Positions 1 through 7,494 of a stretch of 20,415 nucleotides of DNA are shown here, piece after piece. The stretch spans positions 1 to 20,415 of the forward strand of contig JAKORR010000393.1 of assembly GCA_029777735.1 (NCBI GenBank), in the 5' to 3' direction. The notes under the pieces were generated by a model, which saw only the letters and a program-made list of their open reading frames with translations, made no database searches and was not told where the DNA came from. The stretch is from Armatimonadota bacterium (GTDB lineage: Bacteria > Armatimonadota > Zipacnadia > Zipacnadales > FEN-943). How positions within the stretch are numbered: position 1 is the stretch's first letter; every line of letters begins with the position of its first letter. Both the position numbers and the translations under genes were made by a program.

Positions 1-180
1 CGTTGGGTTCACGAAGATACTAATGGCACAAAAATCGTTCTCCGCGCGACAGCGCCTTATGAGGCTCAGGTGTCCTTCGTGCATCGCGCCCATGGTTGGA
101 ACTAACCCGAGGGTCCTTCCTTGACGGCGCTGCTTAAGGGCAAGGTGCTGAACCGCCTTTGGGTCGCTCTCGACAATCAT
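1..180 (-). CDS. panC: Pantothenate synthetase, N-terminal part (runs off the window)
   Basis: PanC condenses pantoate with beta-alanine, using ATP, in cytosolic pantothenate (coenzyme A precursor) synthesis. Only the first 60 codons are inside the window; the reading frame is still open at base 1. The translation contains LGLVPTMGAMHEGHLSLIRR (residues 24-43), which holds the PTMG(A/Y)xHEGH ATP-binding signature of the family (HIGH-like motif HEGH), followed by a conserved stretch ending SIFVNPT (residues 54-60). The start is the ATG at 180-178, preceded by GGGAG about eight bases upstream. Identification is firm from these motifs. Whether the rest of the gene is intact cannot be seen. The nearest upstream gene on this strand is the PilC-like gene, 314 bases away, so panC probably has its own promoter. 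Confidence 0.93.
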   Translation of the reverse strand, partial: MIVESDPKAVQHLALKQRRQGRTLGLVPTMGAMHEGHLSLIRRCRAENDFCAISIFVNPT

Positions 181-494
181 CTACGATCTCCCGTCAAGTC
201 GCTGCTTCCGCCGTTAGCCCCGTCACAATGGGATCGTACACAGCTCACCGTGCTGCAGGTGCCCTGCTGAGCCCCATAGCATCCGAAGCAGCACTATTCT
301 ACCACCACCGAAGGCCTTGGTGCATCGGGCTAGTAGAGACCGAGACGACTGGGGAGGAACAGCATTGTGACACCAGCCCTGCTGGGGTGCATAGTCCTAA
401 GCGGGTTCTGAGGAAGGCGCCGGACCTGCCCGTCGGAAGCGCAGAGCCCGCGACAACATCCCTGGGAAGGGTCCCGTGGCTATGCAGCAGAAGA
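181..494. other. Gene-free interval between the PilC-like gene and panC
   Basis: This stretch of 314 bases has no convincing coding region on either strand; the open frame crossing it on the plus strand overlaps panC and the PilC-like gene and looks like no known protein. On the minus strand a TAGAAT hexamer (301-296) lies about 116 bases before panC, but its -35 region matches TTGACA poorly. An inverted repeat (arms 401-410 and 442-451, nine of ten pairs) and a short CCAGC/GCTGG hairpin (372-384) follow the PilC-like stop without a T-run. They may mark transcript ends, but this is weak. Confidence 0.4.
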
Positions 495-1505
495 CTACTC
501 GTTCAGGAGTTCACCGTAAAGCTGCTGCCCGTAGAACTGGAACAGCATGAAGCCCACGACGATGCCGGCAATGATCACAGCCACGGGCACAATGGCGACA
601 GCTATCTGCCGCGCCGCCGTCTCTGCTTCGTCCTCATAGTAGCTGGCCACGTGGTTCATTGTCTCCTCGATGTCGCCAGTTTGCTCGCCGGTTCGCAGCA
701 TAGAGAGTAGCATCGTGTCGCTTAGGCCAGACTCGGCCAGTGCTTCGGTCAAGCCTGTGCCAGTCTGTATCTTGTCAGCAGCAGCGTCGGTTATCTGCCT
801 GAGCTTGGCGTTGGCCATCGCTTCGCCGGCCAGGCGTACGGCCTTGGACATGGGTACGCCCCCAGAGTACAGCGTGGCTAGCGTTCGCCCGAATCTCGCC
901 ATCGCAAGCCGGTGCACCACCTTCCCGATTAGAGGCAACTTGAGCTTCGCCCCATCGAGGCTAGCTCGGCCAGTCTCACTTTTCCGCAGCGATTGCCACG
1001 TGGCCCAGAGCGCGGCGACTGGCACCGCAAGCACCAGGGCATACAGGAAGACGTATTTGAGGATATACGCGAAGGCCTCCCGACCGGTGGACGTGATCCA
1101 GATCCGGACCGTGTTGCCTAGCAGAGGTATGAAAATGATTCCCAGCGCGAGGATCTTGGGATAGAAGGTCTCGCGACTCAGCATGAGGCGCAGCTGGTAG
1201 TCGCGCTCATAGTAATCGGCCAGGCGCCCGAGCACTTCGTCGAGCCGACCTGATTGCTCAGCCGCCTCAAGCATGGCAATCGTCAGTGGGGGATACAGAT
1301 CGGGTTCCTGAGCAAAGATGCTGGAAAGAGGCTTACCTGAGGATGTCTCGCGCGACGCGCGCATCAGGCTCTTTGCGAGTCGGGGATCGCCGCAGCGTTC
1401 GGCGATGATAGCGAGGGACTCAGATAAGCTGACGCCGCCAGCGATCATCGCCGCCAGTTGGCGAAAGGCGGCTGTCTTGGCCCTGATCAGGCCGTGTCCG
1501 AACAC
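495..1505 (-). CDS. Type II secretion / type IV pilus inner-membrane platform protein (GspF/PilC family)
   Basis: Members of this family form the polytopic inner-membrane platform on which the assembly ATPase acts in type II secretion and type IV pilus machines. Two T2SF domains are visible, at about residues 11-130 and 205-330. Each carries the family's repeated motif: AAEQSGRLDEVLGRLADYYE (81-100) and TGEQTGDIEETMNHVASYYE (272-291). Membrane segments are predicted near 116-132, 146-170 and 300-324. At 336 residues it lacks the roughly 60-residue N-terminal cytoplasmic part of typical PilC (about 400). The start is GTG at 1505, overlapping the end of folK by 19 bases, with AAGGAG about 12 bases upstream. 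No pilB, pilT, pilin or secretin is nearby, so its partners must lie elsewhere. Family assignment is sure; pilus versus secretion role is open. Confidence 0.88.
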   Translation of the reverse strand: MFGHGLIRAKTAAFRQLAAMIAGGVSLSESLAIIAERCGDPRLAKSLMRASRETSSGKPLSSIFAQEPDLYPPLTIAMLEAAEQSGRLDEVLGRLADYYERDYQLRLMLSRETFYPKILALGIIFIPLLGNTVRIWITSTGREAFAYILKYVFLYALVLAVPVAALWATWQSLRKSETGRASLDGAKLKLPLIGKVVHRLAMARFGRTLATLYSGGVPMSKAVRLAGEAMANAKLRQITDAAADKIQTGTGLTEALAESGLSDTMLLSMLRTGEQTGDIEETMNHVASYYEDEAETAARQIAVAIVPVAVIIAGIVVGFMLFQFYGQQLYGELLNE

Positions 1506-2119
1506 CGCTCATCGTGTCTCCTTGTCCTCGTCCGATTGCCATCGGTCCAGGGCACGCCGGCCGCGGGCAGGACCTCGGCCTGGGACGCGGCGCTGGGCTG
1601 CCAGACCTGCCGTCCAATAGCCTCCCGCCTCACTACCTCAGCTAGTCTGCCGACGCAAACCACGTCCGGCGAACCGGGCCTTGCCGCCCCCGCAGCCTGT
1701 CGCCCGTCAGCCAGCGCGAAGTCAGGCGCAATCTCTGCCAGCGGCACCAGCACAAACTGGCGCTCACCTATGCGGGGGTGAGGCAGCTCCAGGTCAGGCT
1801 CACACAAGGTGAGCTCGTCGGCAGACAGCAGGTCGAGGTCGATGCTCCTCGGGCCCCACCTCTCACGCCTGACGCGTCCCATCGCCGCCTCCGTAGCTAA
1901 GCAGGTGGCCAGCAGCTCGCGGGGCCCCGCATCCGTCTCGACGCAGACGACCATGTTGAGAAAGACCGGTTGCTCTGTGATGCCCATGGGCGCAGTTTCG
2001 TAGACCGACGACACGCGTAGCAGGCGAACCTTCGCTCCGCGCACGAGACGCAGAAGAGCCTCGGCCATCTGCGTGGCTCTTTCGCCCAAGTTACTGCCCA
2101 GTCCCAGCCAGTACCTCAC
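1487..2119 (-). CDS. folK: 2-amino-4-hydroxy-6-hydroxymethyldihydropteridine diphosphokinase
   Basis: FolK (HPPK) transfers pyrophosphate from ATP to 6-hydroxymethyl-dihydropterin in folate synthesis. The protein shows the N-terminal GLGSNLGER (residues 6-14), VSSVYETAPMG (36-46), QPVFLNMVV (50-58), the family signature RWGPRSIDLDLL (87-98) and LPHPRIGERQFVLVPLAEIAPD spanning 112-133. I chose the GTG at 2119: it overlaps the holB stop (GTGA) and has GGAGG nine bases upstream; an upstream frame extension would run inside holB. At 210 residues it is about 40-50 longer than usual; the extra C-terminal tail (about 172-210) is Ala/Arg-rich and resembles nothing I recognise. Its neighbours are holB (4-base overlap) and the PilC-like gene (19-base overlap), so all appear to be on one transcript. 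Confidence 0.93.
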   Translation of the reverse strand: MRYWLGLGSNLGERATQMAEALLRLVRGAKVRLLRVSSVYETAPMGITEQPVFLNMVVCVETDAGPRELLATCLATEAAMGRVRRERWGPRSIDLDLLSADELTLCEPDLELPHPRIGERQFVLVPLAEIAPDFALADGRQAAGAARPGSPDVVCVGRLAEVVRREAIGRQVWQPSAASQAEVLPAAGVPWTDGNRTRTRRHDERCSDTA

Positions 2120-3273
2120 ACGCTCATGCCTCCCGGCCCTTGACGGCACGTCTGCATGATCTGGAGCAGGAGCAACTCACAGGCCAGGCGCACATTGGCG
2201 TTGCCTCGCAGATGCCGCTGAACCTGCTCGACGGCAGCGGCCGCGCGACGCACGTTCTTAGGGGCAAAAGTCGCCGCAAGGTCGCGCAAGTCATGGAGGT
2301 GGTCGCGGTTGAGCACTAGACTCTCGTCGCCGGAAGTCAGCAACAGTAAGTCGCGGAGCGCCGAGCCCAGCAGGTCCAGCACCTCCGCTAAGGCCACCCG
2401 ACGCACTCGGTCGCTGCTGCGCGTCAGCACATCGTGCGCTGCGTCGGAGTTCTCGTTCAAGGCCATCCACCAGCGCTCGGCGAGACGTATGAGTTCCTCG
2501 GATAGGGACATCGCCGCCACCAGCGGTTCCTCGGGTAGGCGCAGCAGCAGGCTCAGCAGCTCTTCACGTGCCATCAATGCATCGGGCATATTAAGTACGC
2601 TTAAAGCCCAGCCGGCTCTGCCGCTGCACAGTCGCGCCACGGTCTCAACCAGCCCGGGATCGACGTGAGGGTACTTCGTTGATAGCCCGCTGATCAGCTC
2701 ACCCAGTGGCACCGGGTGAAAGGATACCTTCTGGCAGCGCGACACGACCGTCGGCAGCATCCCTGAGGGGCTAGAACTGGTTAGCACAAGGGTAGTATTC
2801 GGCGGCGGCTCCTCGAGCGTCTTGAGCAGGCGGTTCCCGGCCTCGGGGTTCATGGTTTCTGCACGGGCTACGATGAGCGCTTTGTGCTTGCCGCGGGACA
2901 GCTTGCCGCCCGCACGGCTGATGATATCGCCGATCTGTTCCGTCGTCAGGACGGCACCTTCGAACTCTGTGCTCTCCGTCTGGGCGCCCCTGCCGATGCG
3001 CACCACAGGCTTCACTGAGAGGACGTCGGCAAAGCTCCCGGCCTCGATGCGCATGCAGGCTGGGCACTGATCGCAGCAGTCGACCAGCTCCGGGTCGTCG
3101 AGATGCTCCGGGGCGGTGCAGTTCAACAGCTTGGCGAACTGTAGGGCCACGGTGAGCTTGCCAACGTTGGGCGGCCCGAGGAATAGGTAGGCTGTGGGCA
3201 CTCGTCCCTCCACGAAAGCCCGACGTAACACCCGCAAAGGCTGACTGTGGCCGAGGATGCCCGATAGACTCAT
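2116..3273 (-). CDS. holB: DNA polymerase III delta' subunit (clamp-loader ATPase-like)
   Basis: HolB is the stator subunit of the clamp loader that places the sliding clamp on DNA for the replicative polymerase. The 385-residue protein has the N-terminal GILGHSQPLRVLRRAF (5-20), a P-loop GPPNVGKLT (33-41), a cysteine cluster CCDQCPAC (66-73) with Cys52 that fits the AAA+ zinc module, a degenerate Walker B region (KALIVARAETMN, 131-142), NRLLKTLEEPP (147-157) and the sensor-1 SRC triplet (178-180). The long helical C-terminus matches the collar domain. The P-loop is better preserved than in E. coli delta', so it may bind nucleotide; gamma/tau (DnaX) was considered, but the length, degenerate Walker B and tmk neighbour favour HolB. 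ATG at 3273 overlaps the tmk stop as ATGA, indicating translational coupling. Confidence 0.9.
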   Translation of the reverse strand: MSLSGILGHSQPLRVLRRAFVEGRVPTAYLFLGPPNVGKLTVALQFAKLLNCTAPEHLDDPELVDCCDQCPACMRIEAGSFADVLSVKPVVRIGRGAQTESTEFEGAVLTTEQIGDIISRAGGKLSRGKHKALIVARAETMNPEAGNRLLKTLEEPPPNTTLVLTSSSPSGMLPTVVSRCQKVSFHPVPLGELISGLSTKYPHVDPGLVETVARLCSGRAGWALSVLNMPDALMAREELLSLLLRLPEEPLVAAMSLSEELIRLAERWWMALNENSDAAHDVLTRSSDRVRRVALAEVLDLLGSALRDLLLLTSGDESLVLNRDHLHDLRDLAATFAPKNVRRAAAAVEQVQRHLRGNANVRLACELLLLQIMQTCRQGPGGMSV

Positions 3274-3911
3274 AGGCCCCCCTCACCGGCTTCTTCTGCT
3301 CCCCCCAGGCCCAGCCGCTGTAACACCTGCTCGTGAAGGACCTCCGGCGGCTGCAAGGCGTCCAACACCAAGCACGTCTCCGGATGCCTCTCGGCCCACC
3401 ACAAGAAGCCTCTGCGCACTCGCTGATGAAACTCAAGCGTCCTTCGCTCAATTTGGTCGCGTCGCTCGTGGGCCCCGTTGCGGTTCAGGCCGACAGCCGG
3501 GTCGAGATCTAACACAACCGTCAGGTCAGGGTGCAGGCCGCCAGTGGCGAGGTCGTTTAGCCGTTCGGCCAAATCGACGCCTACAGCGCTTGCATACCCC
3601 TGGTAGACCACGGTGGACAGCTCGTAGCGATCTGAGAGCACAGTCTTCCCAGCGTCCAGAGCGGGCCGAACGACCTCATGGACGTGCTGCGTACGATCAG
3701 CACAAAACAAAAACATCTCGGTCATAGGTGTGAGAGACAGAGGCATGTCCAGCAACAGCTCCCTGATCACTGCGCCGGACTTGGTGGCCCCCGGCTCGAA
3801 GGTGGTGACCACATCCTCGCCGCGTGCCGCCAGCGTCGCTGCGAGCATCTGTACCTGCGTGCTCTTGCCGCTACCCTCCACACCCTCGAACACGACGAAT
3901 CTGGTCTTCAC
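3270..3911 (-). CDS. tmk: Thymidylate kinase
   Basis: Tmk phosphorylates dTMP to dTDP with ATP in the cytosol, an essential step of dTTP supply. The protein begins VKTRFVVFEGVEGSGKST with the P-loop at residues 10-18, then has FEPGAT (38-42 region, the EPGG-like dTMP-binding loop), the DRY motif in DRYELSTVVYQGYA (94-107) and an arginine-rich lid (ERRDQIERR, 149-157). The start is GTG at 3911, with AGGGA five bases upstream; this gives 213 residues, the normal family length. The longer open frame upstream would run over the TATAAT promoter element. The tmk-holB pair is common in bacteria and matches their joint role in replication. The gene heads a four-gene overlapping set (tmk, holB, folK, pilC-like). 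Confidence 0.95.
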   Translation of the reverse strand: MKTRFVVFEGVEGSGKSTQVQMLAATLAARGEDVVTTFEPGATKSGAVIRELLLDMPLSLTPMTEMFLFCADRTQHVHEVVRPALDAGKTVLSDRYELSTVVYQGYASAVGVDLAERLNDLATGGLHPDLTVVLDLDPAVGLNRNGAHERRDQIERRTLEFHQRVRRGFLWWAERHPETCLVLDALQPPEVLHEQVLQRLGLGGAEEAGEGGL

Positions 3912-3953
3912 ATTTATCCCTGCTTGCCTTCGCGATGTCCTACCCCCACTGGG

Positions 3954-3959
3954 ATTATA
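3954..3959 (-). promoter_or_regulatory. -10 element of a probable promoter for tmk-holB-folK-pilC-like
   Basis: A perfect TATAAT lies on the minus strand about 42 bases before the tmk GTG, predicting a leader of roughly 36 bases. The -35 region at 17-18 bases spacing matches TTGACA poorly, so the promoter call rests on the -10 box and its position at the head of the overlapping gene set. Confidence 0.45.
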
Positions 3960-4052
3960 CCAACCCAGCCCGCTGGGCACAGAAACAACTAGGCAGGCGC
4001 CTCATACTCGACCAGCGCCTCCTTGTGCCCCTTGTCGCGCAGCGCTGCTTGT

Positions 4053-4086
4053 CCCGGCCTTGCGGGCGGGGCAGACACTGGCCGGG
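4053..4086 (-). terminator. Inverted repeat after the flavodoxin gene, possible transcript end
   Basis: A perfect 7-base inverted repeat (CCCGGCC at 4053-4059 and GGCCGGG at 4080-4086, 20-base loop) begins 12 bases after the flavodoxin stop, in the 186-base gap before tmk. No T-run follows on the minus strand, so intrinsic termination is doubtful. The remainder of this gap has no gene that I can support. Confidence 0.25.
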
Positions 4087-4097
4087 TAGCTGCATGG

Positions 4098-4538
4098 CTA
4101 ACTGCAGAGAGCCTCTGCAAGTGCGCGGCCCAGGCTGCGCACGTCGTCCTCCTCACTAGGGCCTGGAGCGCCAAGACACATCATGCCAGGCCGGACCTGC
4201 TTCAGCCCCAGCGCCTGCGACAGCCTCTCGAGGCTTTCGAGGACCCGCGCACCGCCGCCGTGGGTCCCAAAGGCCACGTAGGGTTTGCCACTGATATTGG
4301 CCTTGTAGGCCAATGCCTCGTCGAAGAAGGTCTTTACATGTCCAGCCGCATAGCTGAAGTATTCGGGCGAGCCAATGGCAAACCCATCCACTTGTGCGGC
4401 CTCGCCCAAATCCATGCCGGGCAGCTCCACCATTGCGACCTCCACTCCTGCCACCTGTCCGCAGCCCTCCGCGACCAGCTCGGCCATCCGCCGCGTGTTT
4501 CCGGTCTTCGAGTAGTAGATGACTGCTACCTTCGGCAT
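4098..4538 (-). CDS. Flavodoxin-family FMN protein
   Basis: A 146-residue flavodoxin-fold protein, expected to bind FMN and carry or use electrons in the cytosol. The phosphate-binding loop YSKTGNTRRMA lies at residues 9-19, GSPEYFSYAAGHVKTFFDE at 56-74 and FGTHGGG at 90-96, all typical of short flavodoxin / NAD(P)H:quinone-reductase-like (WrbA, FldA) proteins. The start is taken at ATG 4538, eight bases after a GGGGTG sequence; ATG 4544 is possible. It begins 20 bases after the URO-D-like stop, so the two are probably co-transcribed. Whether it is an electron donor to its neighbours or an independent quinone reductase or oxygen-response protein cannot be told from sequence. Confidence 0.85.
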   Translation of the reverse strand: MPKVAVIYYSKTGNTRRMAELVAEGCGQVAGVEVAMVELPGMDLGEAAQVDGFAIGSPEYFSYAAGHVKTFFDEALAYKANISGKPYVAFGTHGGGARVLESLERLSQALGLKQVRPGMMCLGAPGPSEEDDVRSLGRALAEALCS

Positions 4539-4558
4539 TGCCATCACCCCAGTGGAAG

Positions 4559-5602
4559 TTATTGGATCAGCCAGTCCAGCGGGTACCTACCATACTCGTA
4601 GAAGGCCGAGTACAAAGCCTCGATGTTCTCGAAGGGCACTTCTGGGCCGATTTCGCCGTGGAGTATGCAACCACCGTTGAAGACGCCGAAGGCCGCGATC
4701 GCTTCCCTGACGGCGTTGACCACGTCTTCGGGCGTCCCGTAGGGTATCACCCACTGCCGGTCGATGTCCGTGCGGATGCACACGCGTCCACCCACGATTT
4801 CGCCCACGCGCTGCGTGCCCATGCACGAGTGTTGTGGGTTCAGCACGGTAACGCCTATCTCGATCAGGTCCTCAATGATCTCCAGTATCCACCCGTCGCT
4901 ATGGAACCACACGTGCACGCCTGCATCACGAGCCGGCTCGAACATGAGTGCGTAGCGGTGCTTGAAGAAACGCCGCCAGTGATCGGGGTGTATGAGCAGC
5001 CGATCTTGCGCTCCCCAGTCGTCGCCGAAGGTTATGCAGTCAACGCCCGCCTTGATGTATCGCTCGATGGAGTACAGGTTGTACTCGACCAGACGGTCGG
5101 CCAGCTCGTGCACTCCTTCGTTGTCCTCGGCCAGGTCTGTGAAGTAGTTAGCGGGACCGCGCAGATGCTGCATATGCTGGAAGAACCCGCCGCCCCCGAC
5201 CATCACGAATTCTTCTGGGTGTTGCTGCCTGACCTGGGCGGCGAAGTCCTCGTAGTGGCTCTCTGGTGGATGCGGAGGAAATCGGTAGGTGCGCCACGCA
5301 TCCCAGTCCGGGATGGCGGGCCGTAGCACCTCGCCCGAGGTATAGCCACGCAGTCTACGCCACACCGTGCCCCACTCGTCCTGCCATTCAATCACGTCCT
5401 CGGTGTCCTGGCCCTCCTCTAGCGAGGGATAGGTGTTGGCCTTGATGTTGGTGTTGCCAAAATCGTCCGGATACTTCTCGGCGAGGTCGAGAAACCGCTG
5501 TCCATGGCGCCAGATAGCGCCCGGAAAGACATAGTGGTGAATAGGGCAGCGATCAGGTCCCTTGAACTCAATGGCGGCCAGAATACGCTCACGTGGCGTC
5601 AA
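4559..5602 (-). CDS. Uroporphyrinogen decarboxylase (URO-D)-fold protein, function unknown
   Basis: The 347-residue protein has the URO-D TIM-barrel pattern: TPRERILAAIEFKGPDR (2-18) at the N-terminus, GDDWGAQDRLLIHPDHW (193-209), FHSDGWILEIIEDLIEIG (233-250), LNPQHSCMG (254-262) and GGCILHGEIGPEVPFENIEA (310-329). This superfamily includes haem-pathway HemE and corrinoid methyltransferases MtaA/MtbA. It is unlikely to be HemE, since the HemE N-terminal PVWxMRQAGR motif is absent. The methyltransferase HxC zinc motif is replaced by His234-Ser-Asp236, while Cys312 sits near the place of the third ligand. The start is TTG at 5602 with GGAG eight bases upstream. The neighbours are an alcohol dehydrogenase (129 bases upstream) and a flavodoxin (20 bases downstream). 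I infer a small-molecule or C1/sugar-related role but no reaction can be assigned. Confidence 0.85.
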   Translation of the reverse strand: MTPRERILAAIEFKGPDRCPIHHYVFPGAIWRHGQRFLDLAEKYPDDFGNTNIKANTYPSLEEGQDTEDVIEWQDEWGTVWRRLRGYTSGEVLRPAIPDWDAWRTYRFPPHPPESHYEDFAAQVRQQHPEEFVMVGGGGFFQHMQHLRGPANYFTDLAEDNEGVHELADRLVEYNLYSIERYIKAGVDCITFGDDWGAQDRLLIHPDHWRRFFKHRYALMFEPARDAGVHVWFHSDGWILEIIEDLIEIGVTVLNPQHSCMGTQRVGEIVGGRVCIRTDIDRQWVIPYGTPEDVVNAVREAIAAFGVFNGGCILHGEIGPEVPFENIEALYSAFYEYGRYPLDWLIQ

Positions 5603-5646
5603 GGCTCTTTCTCCTTTCTGGGCCGTTTGGCGGTAGTTGACCCTGC

Positions 5647-5660
5647 GGCCGTGCACGGCC
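5647..5660. promoter_or_regulatory. Perfect 14-base palindrome before the URO-D-like gene
   Basis: GGCCGTGCACGGCC is fully symmetric and lies 45 bases upstream of the URO-D-like TTG start, within the 129-base gap after the alcohol dehydrogenase. Its position suits an operator or a small RNA hairpin. No convincing -35/-10 pair was found beside it. The role is an inference. Confidence 0.3.
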
Positions 5661-5731
5661 CCTTGTACATGCCGAGCAAAGCTATACACGCAACGGACTG
5701 TACGAGCATCGATCTAGCTTCCACTGGCGCC

Positions 5732-6775
5732 CTATTCGGCCTGCGGCAGCAGGAGAATCTTCAGCACGTCCGGCCCACCTCGCTCCGCCAGTTCGAAGGC
5801 TTCCAGGGAACGCGACAGAGGGAACCGGTGCGATATGACCCGGTCGACGTCTAGCTCACCCTTGCGCACCATGCTTATGGTCTCAGCATAAGCGTGAGGA
5901 CTACCACGAGAGCCGACAATCGTCAACTCCTTGCCAACCAGTCGCATCACGCTGTGCTCGAGTGCAACATCGTCGTACCCGCCCACTACGCCCACTCGGC
6001 CCAGGGCAGAAGCCACGTCCAGTGCCTGTTCGAGGGCCTGGATGCTGCCAGAGCATTCCAGCACGACCTCGAAACCCTCGCCGCCGGTAACCTCGTCGAC
6101 AACGGCTGACAGGTTCTCCTCCGCAACGTTGACAGCCCTGTCGGCCCCTAGCTCCTCGGCCAGTGCAAGCTTGGGAGCTGACCGCGAGGTAGCCAGCACA
6201 TACCTGGCCCCAAACACGCGCGCCGCTTGCACCGCCAACAGCCCGATGGGGCCGCACCCCAGCACGGCCACGTGGTCTGGTACCGACAGCCCCACGCGCT
6301 TGCAGGCGTGAACCGCCACGCTGGCCGGCTCGATGAGGGCGGCCTGCTCGGCGGTGAGGCCCTCCACTGAGTACGTGAAGACCTCCGGGTGGACGTGCAA
6401 CTGGCGCATGGCCCCGTCGTGGCCAAAGATGCCGGTCTCCACGAGGTCCATGCACAGGTTGTGGTGACCTGTGAGGCAGTACTTGCAGCGCAGGCATCCC
6501 AAGCCCGTCTCGCCGGTCACCAGATCTCCGGGCCGGAAGCGTGTCACTTCGCAGCCCGTCTGGACAACCGCGCCGGCCCACTCGTGGCCCGGCGTGATTG
6601 GTAACCGCCAGAGGCCAGCTTGGTAGGCGAGGTGGTTGCCGCGCAGTATATCGACGTCAGTGCCGCAAATGCCGGCCGCCTCAATCCGCACCAGCACGTC
6701 ATGCGGCCCCGGCTCGGGGTCCGGCAGGTCCTCGACCCTGAGATCATTGAAATCGACGAGTCTAACCGCCTTCAT
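5732..6775 (-). CDS. Zinc-dependent medium-chain alcohol/polyol dehydrogenase
   Basis: A 347-residue medium-chain dehydrogenase of the sorbitol/threonine dehydrogenase type, oxidising a secondary alcohol or polyol with a nicotinamide cofactor. Catalytic zinc ligands are visible as Cys37 (GICGTD), His64-Glu65 (TPGHEWAG) and Glu149. Structural zinc is bound by Cys94, Cys97, Cys100 and Cys108 (CLRCKYCLTGHHNLC). The Rossmann loop GCGPIG is at 173-178. The end of the second Rossmann strand reads TSRS (196-199) instead of an acidic residue, which hints at NADP(H), though this is an inference. The start is ATG 6775 with AGGAG about 11 bases upstream; the gene overlaps the end of the preceding membrane-protein gene by 14 bases. 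The substrate is unknown; the URO-D-like gene follows. Confidence 0.92.
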   Translation of the reverse strand: MKAVRLVDFNDLRVEDLPDPEPGPHDVLVRIEAAGICGTDVDILRGNHLAYQAGLWRLPITPGHEWAGAVVQTGCEVTRFRPGDLVTGETGLGCLRCKYCLTGHHNLCMDLVETGIFGHDGAMRQLHVHPEVFTYSVEGLTAEQAALIEPASVAVHACKRVGLSVPDHVAVLGCGPIGLLAVQAARVFGARYVLATSRSAPKLALAEELGADRAVNVAEENLSAVVDEVTGGEGFEVVLECSGSIQALEQALDVASALGRVGVVGGYDDVALEHSVMRLVGKELTIVGSRGSPHAYAETISMVRKGELDVDRVISHRFPLSRSLEAFELAERGGPDVLKILLLPQAE

Positions 6776-7358
6776 CGTCGGGAATCTCCTCGTCATTGTC
6801 GTGGGAGGCTGTGAGCCTGCTTGTCCTCAGGGACGGCCGCGGCTGATGAACGGGTGTGGCTGCGGGCCTCGCGGTCGTGCAGCGACTTTTACCTTTTCCG
6901 GAATGAGCGCCCTGCTTGCCTTGGCGGAAGGACGAACGATAGAGCAGGACAACCACAACAAGCACACCACAATGTGCTGCGGCCACGACTAGTGGCTTCT
7001 GACCGCCCAGCATGGGGAAGAGAGGCCAGCGCAGGAGGGTATAACCGAGTCCTACCAGTTCCAGGGTCGCAGCCAGGCCTGCCACACCGAAGCCCGTCGC
7101 GAACAGCACGAACCCTTCAGGTATGTTGCGGCCCGCGGCTGCGGCTGAGGCAACGAGCAAGACGATCCCCGCCACCGCCACCGTGCGCCGCTCGACCAGG
7201 CGCTGATAGGTCCGGTACTCAGCTAACGCCTGCTCCTCGTCGCCGGCAATCTCGTCTAGCAGCCCTCGCTGGTACTGGGCGACCGCCAGCAGGTGCCCCA
7301 CTGCGAGGCCAAGGGCGACCATCAGAAGAGCGCGGTAGAGCATAGCCGAGGGCTTCAT
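6762..7358 (-). CDS. Hypothetical four-helix membrane protein
   Basis: I do not recognise this 198-residue protein. It shows four hydrophobic segments (about 6-26, 59-76, 81-104 and 120-141), a charged stretch between the first two (RGLLDEIAGDEEQALAEYR), then a hydrophilic, Ser/Arg/Pro-rich tail from about 142 ending in acidic DNDEEIPDDEGG. The start is ATG 7358; an upstream frame extension lacks hydrophobic or recognisable character. Only a weak ribosome binding site is visible. Its last 14 bases overlap the start of the alcohol dehydrogenase, and that gene's ribosome binding site lies inside this reading frame (in the codons of the acidic tail), suggesting coupled translation. The gene lies 184 bases after DUF167. 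The long tail after the last helix is probably cytosolic or disordered. Confidence 0.65.
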   Translation of the reverse strand: MKPSAMLYRALLMVALGLAVGHLLAVAQYQRGLLDEIAGDEEQALAEYRTYQRLVERRTVAVAGIVLLVASAAAAGRNIPEGFVLFATGFGVAGLAATLELVGLGYTLLRWPLFPMLGGQKPLVVAAAHCGVLVVVVLLYRSSFRQGKQGAHSGKGKSRCTTARPAATPVHQPRPSLRTSRLTASHDNDEEIPDDEGG

Positions 7359-7494
7359 CGCTGCGATATGATACCTCTCAGGGCACCAAGTCATAAAGCC
7401 CGGCGCCCAAGGAATCACCCCAGGGAACGATGCTGTGAGAGGGTGCCTTCCGCAACAAGCCACTGCCCCGGCCCGATCGTCGCCGGGTATAGAA

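Noticed and set aside
3989..4174. 61-codon minus-strand frame after the flavodoxin gene
   Set aside because: It overlaps the end of the flavodoxin gene in another frame and resembles no known protein.
7368..7373. TATCAT just before the four-helix membrane protein
   Set aside because: The -35 region is poor and the predicted start would be almost at the ATG, so a promoter is not supported.
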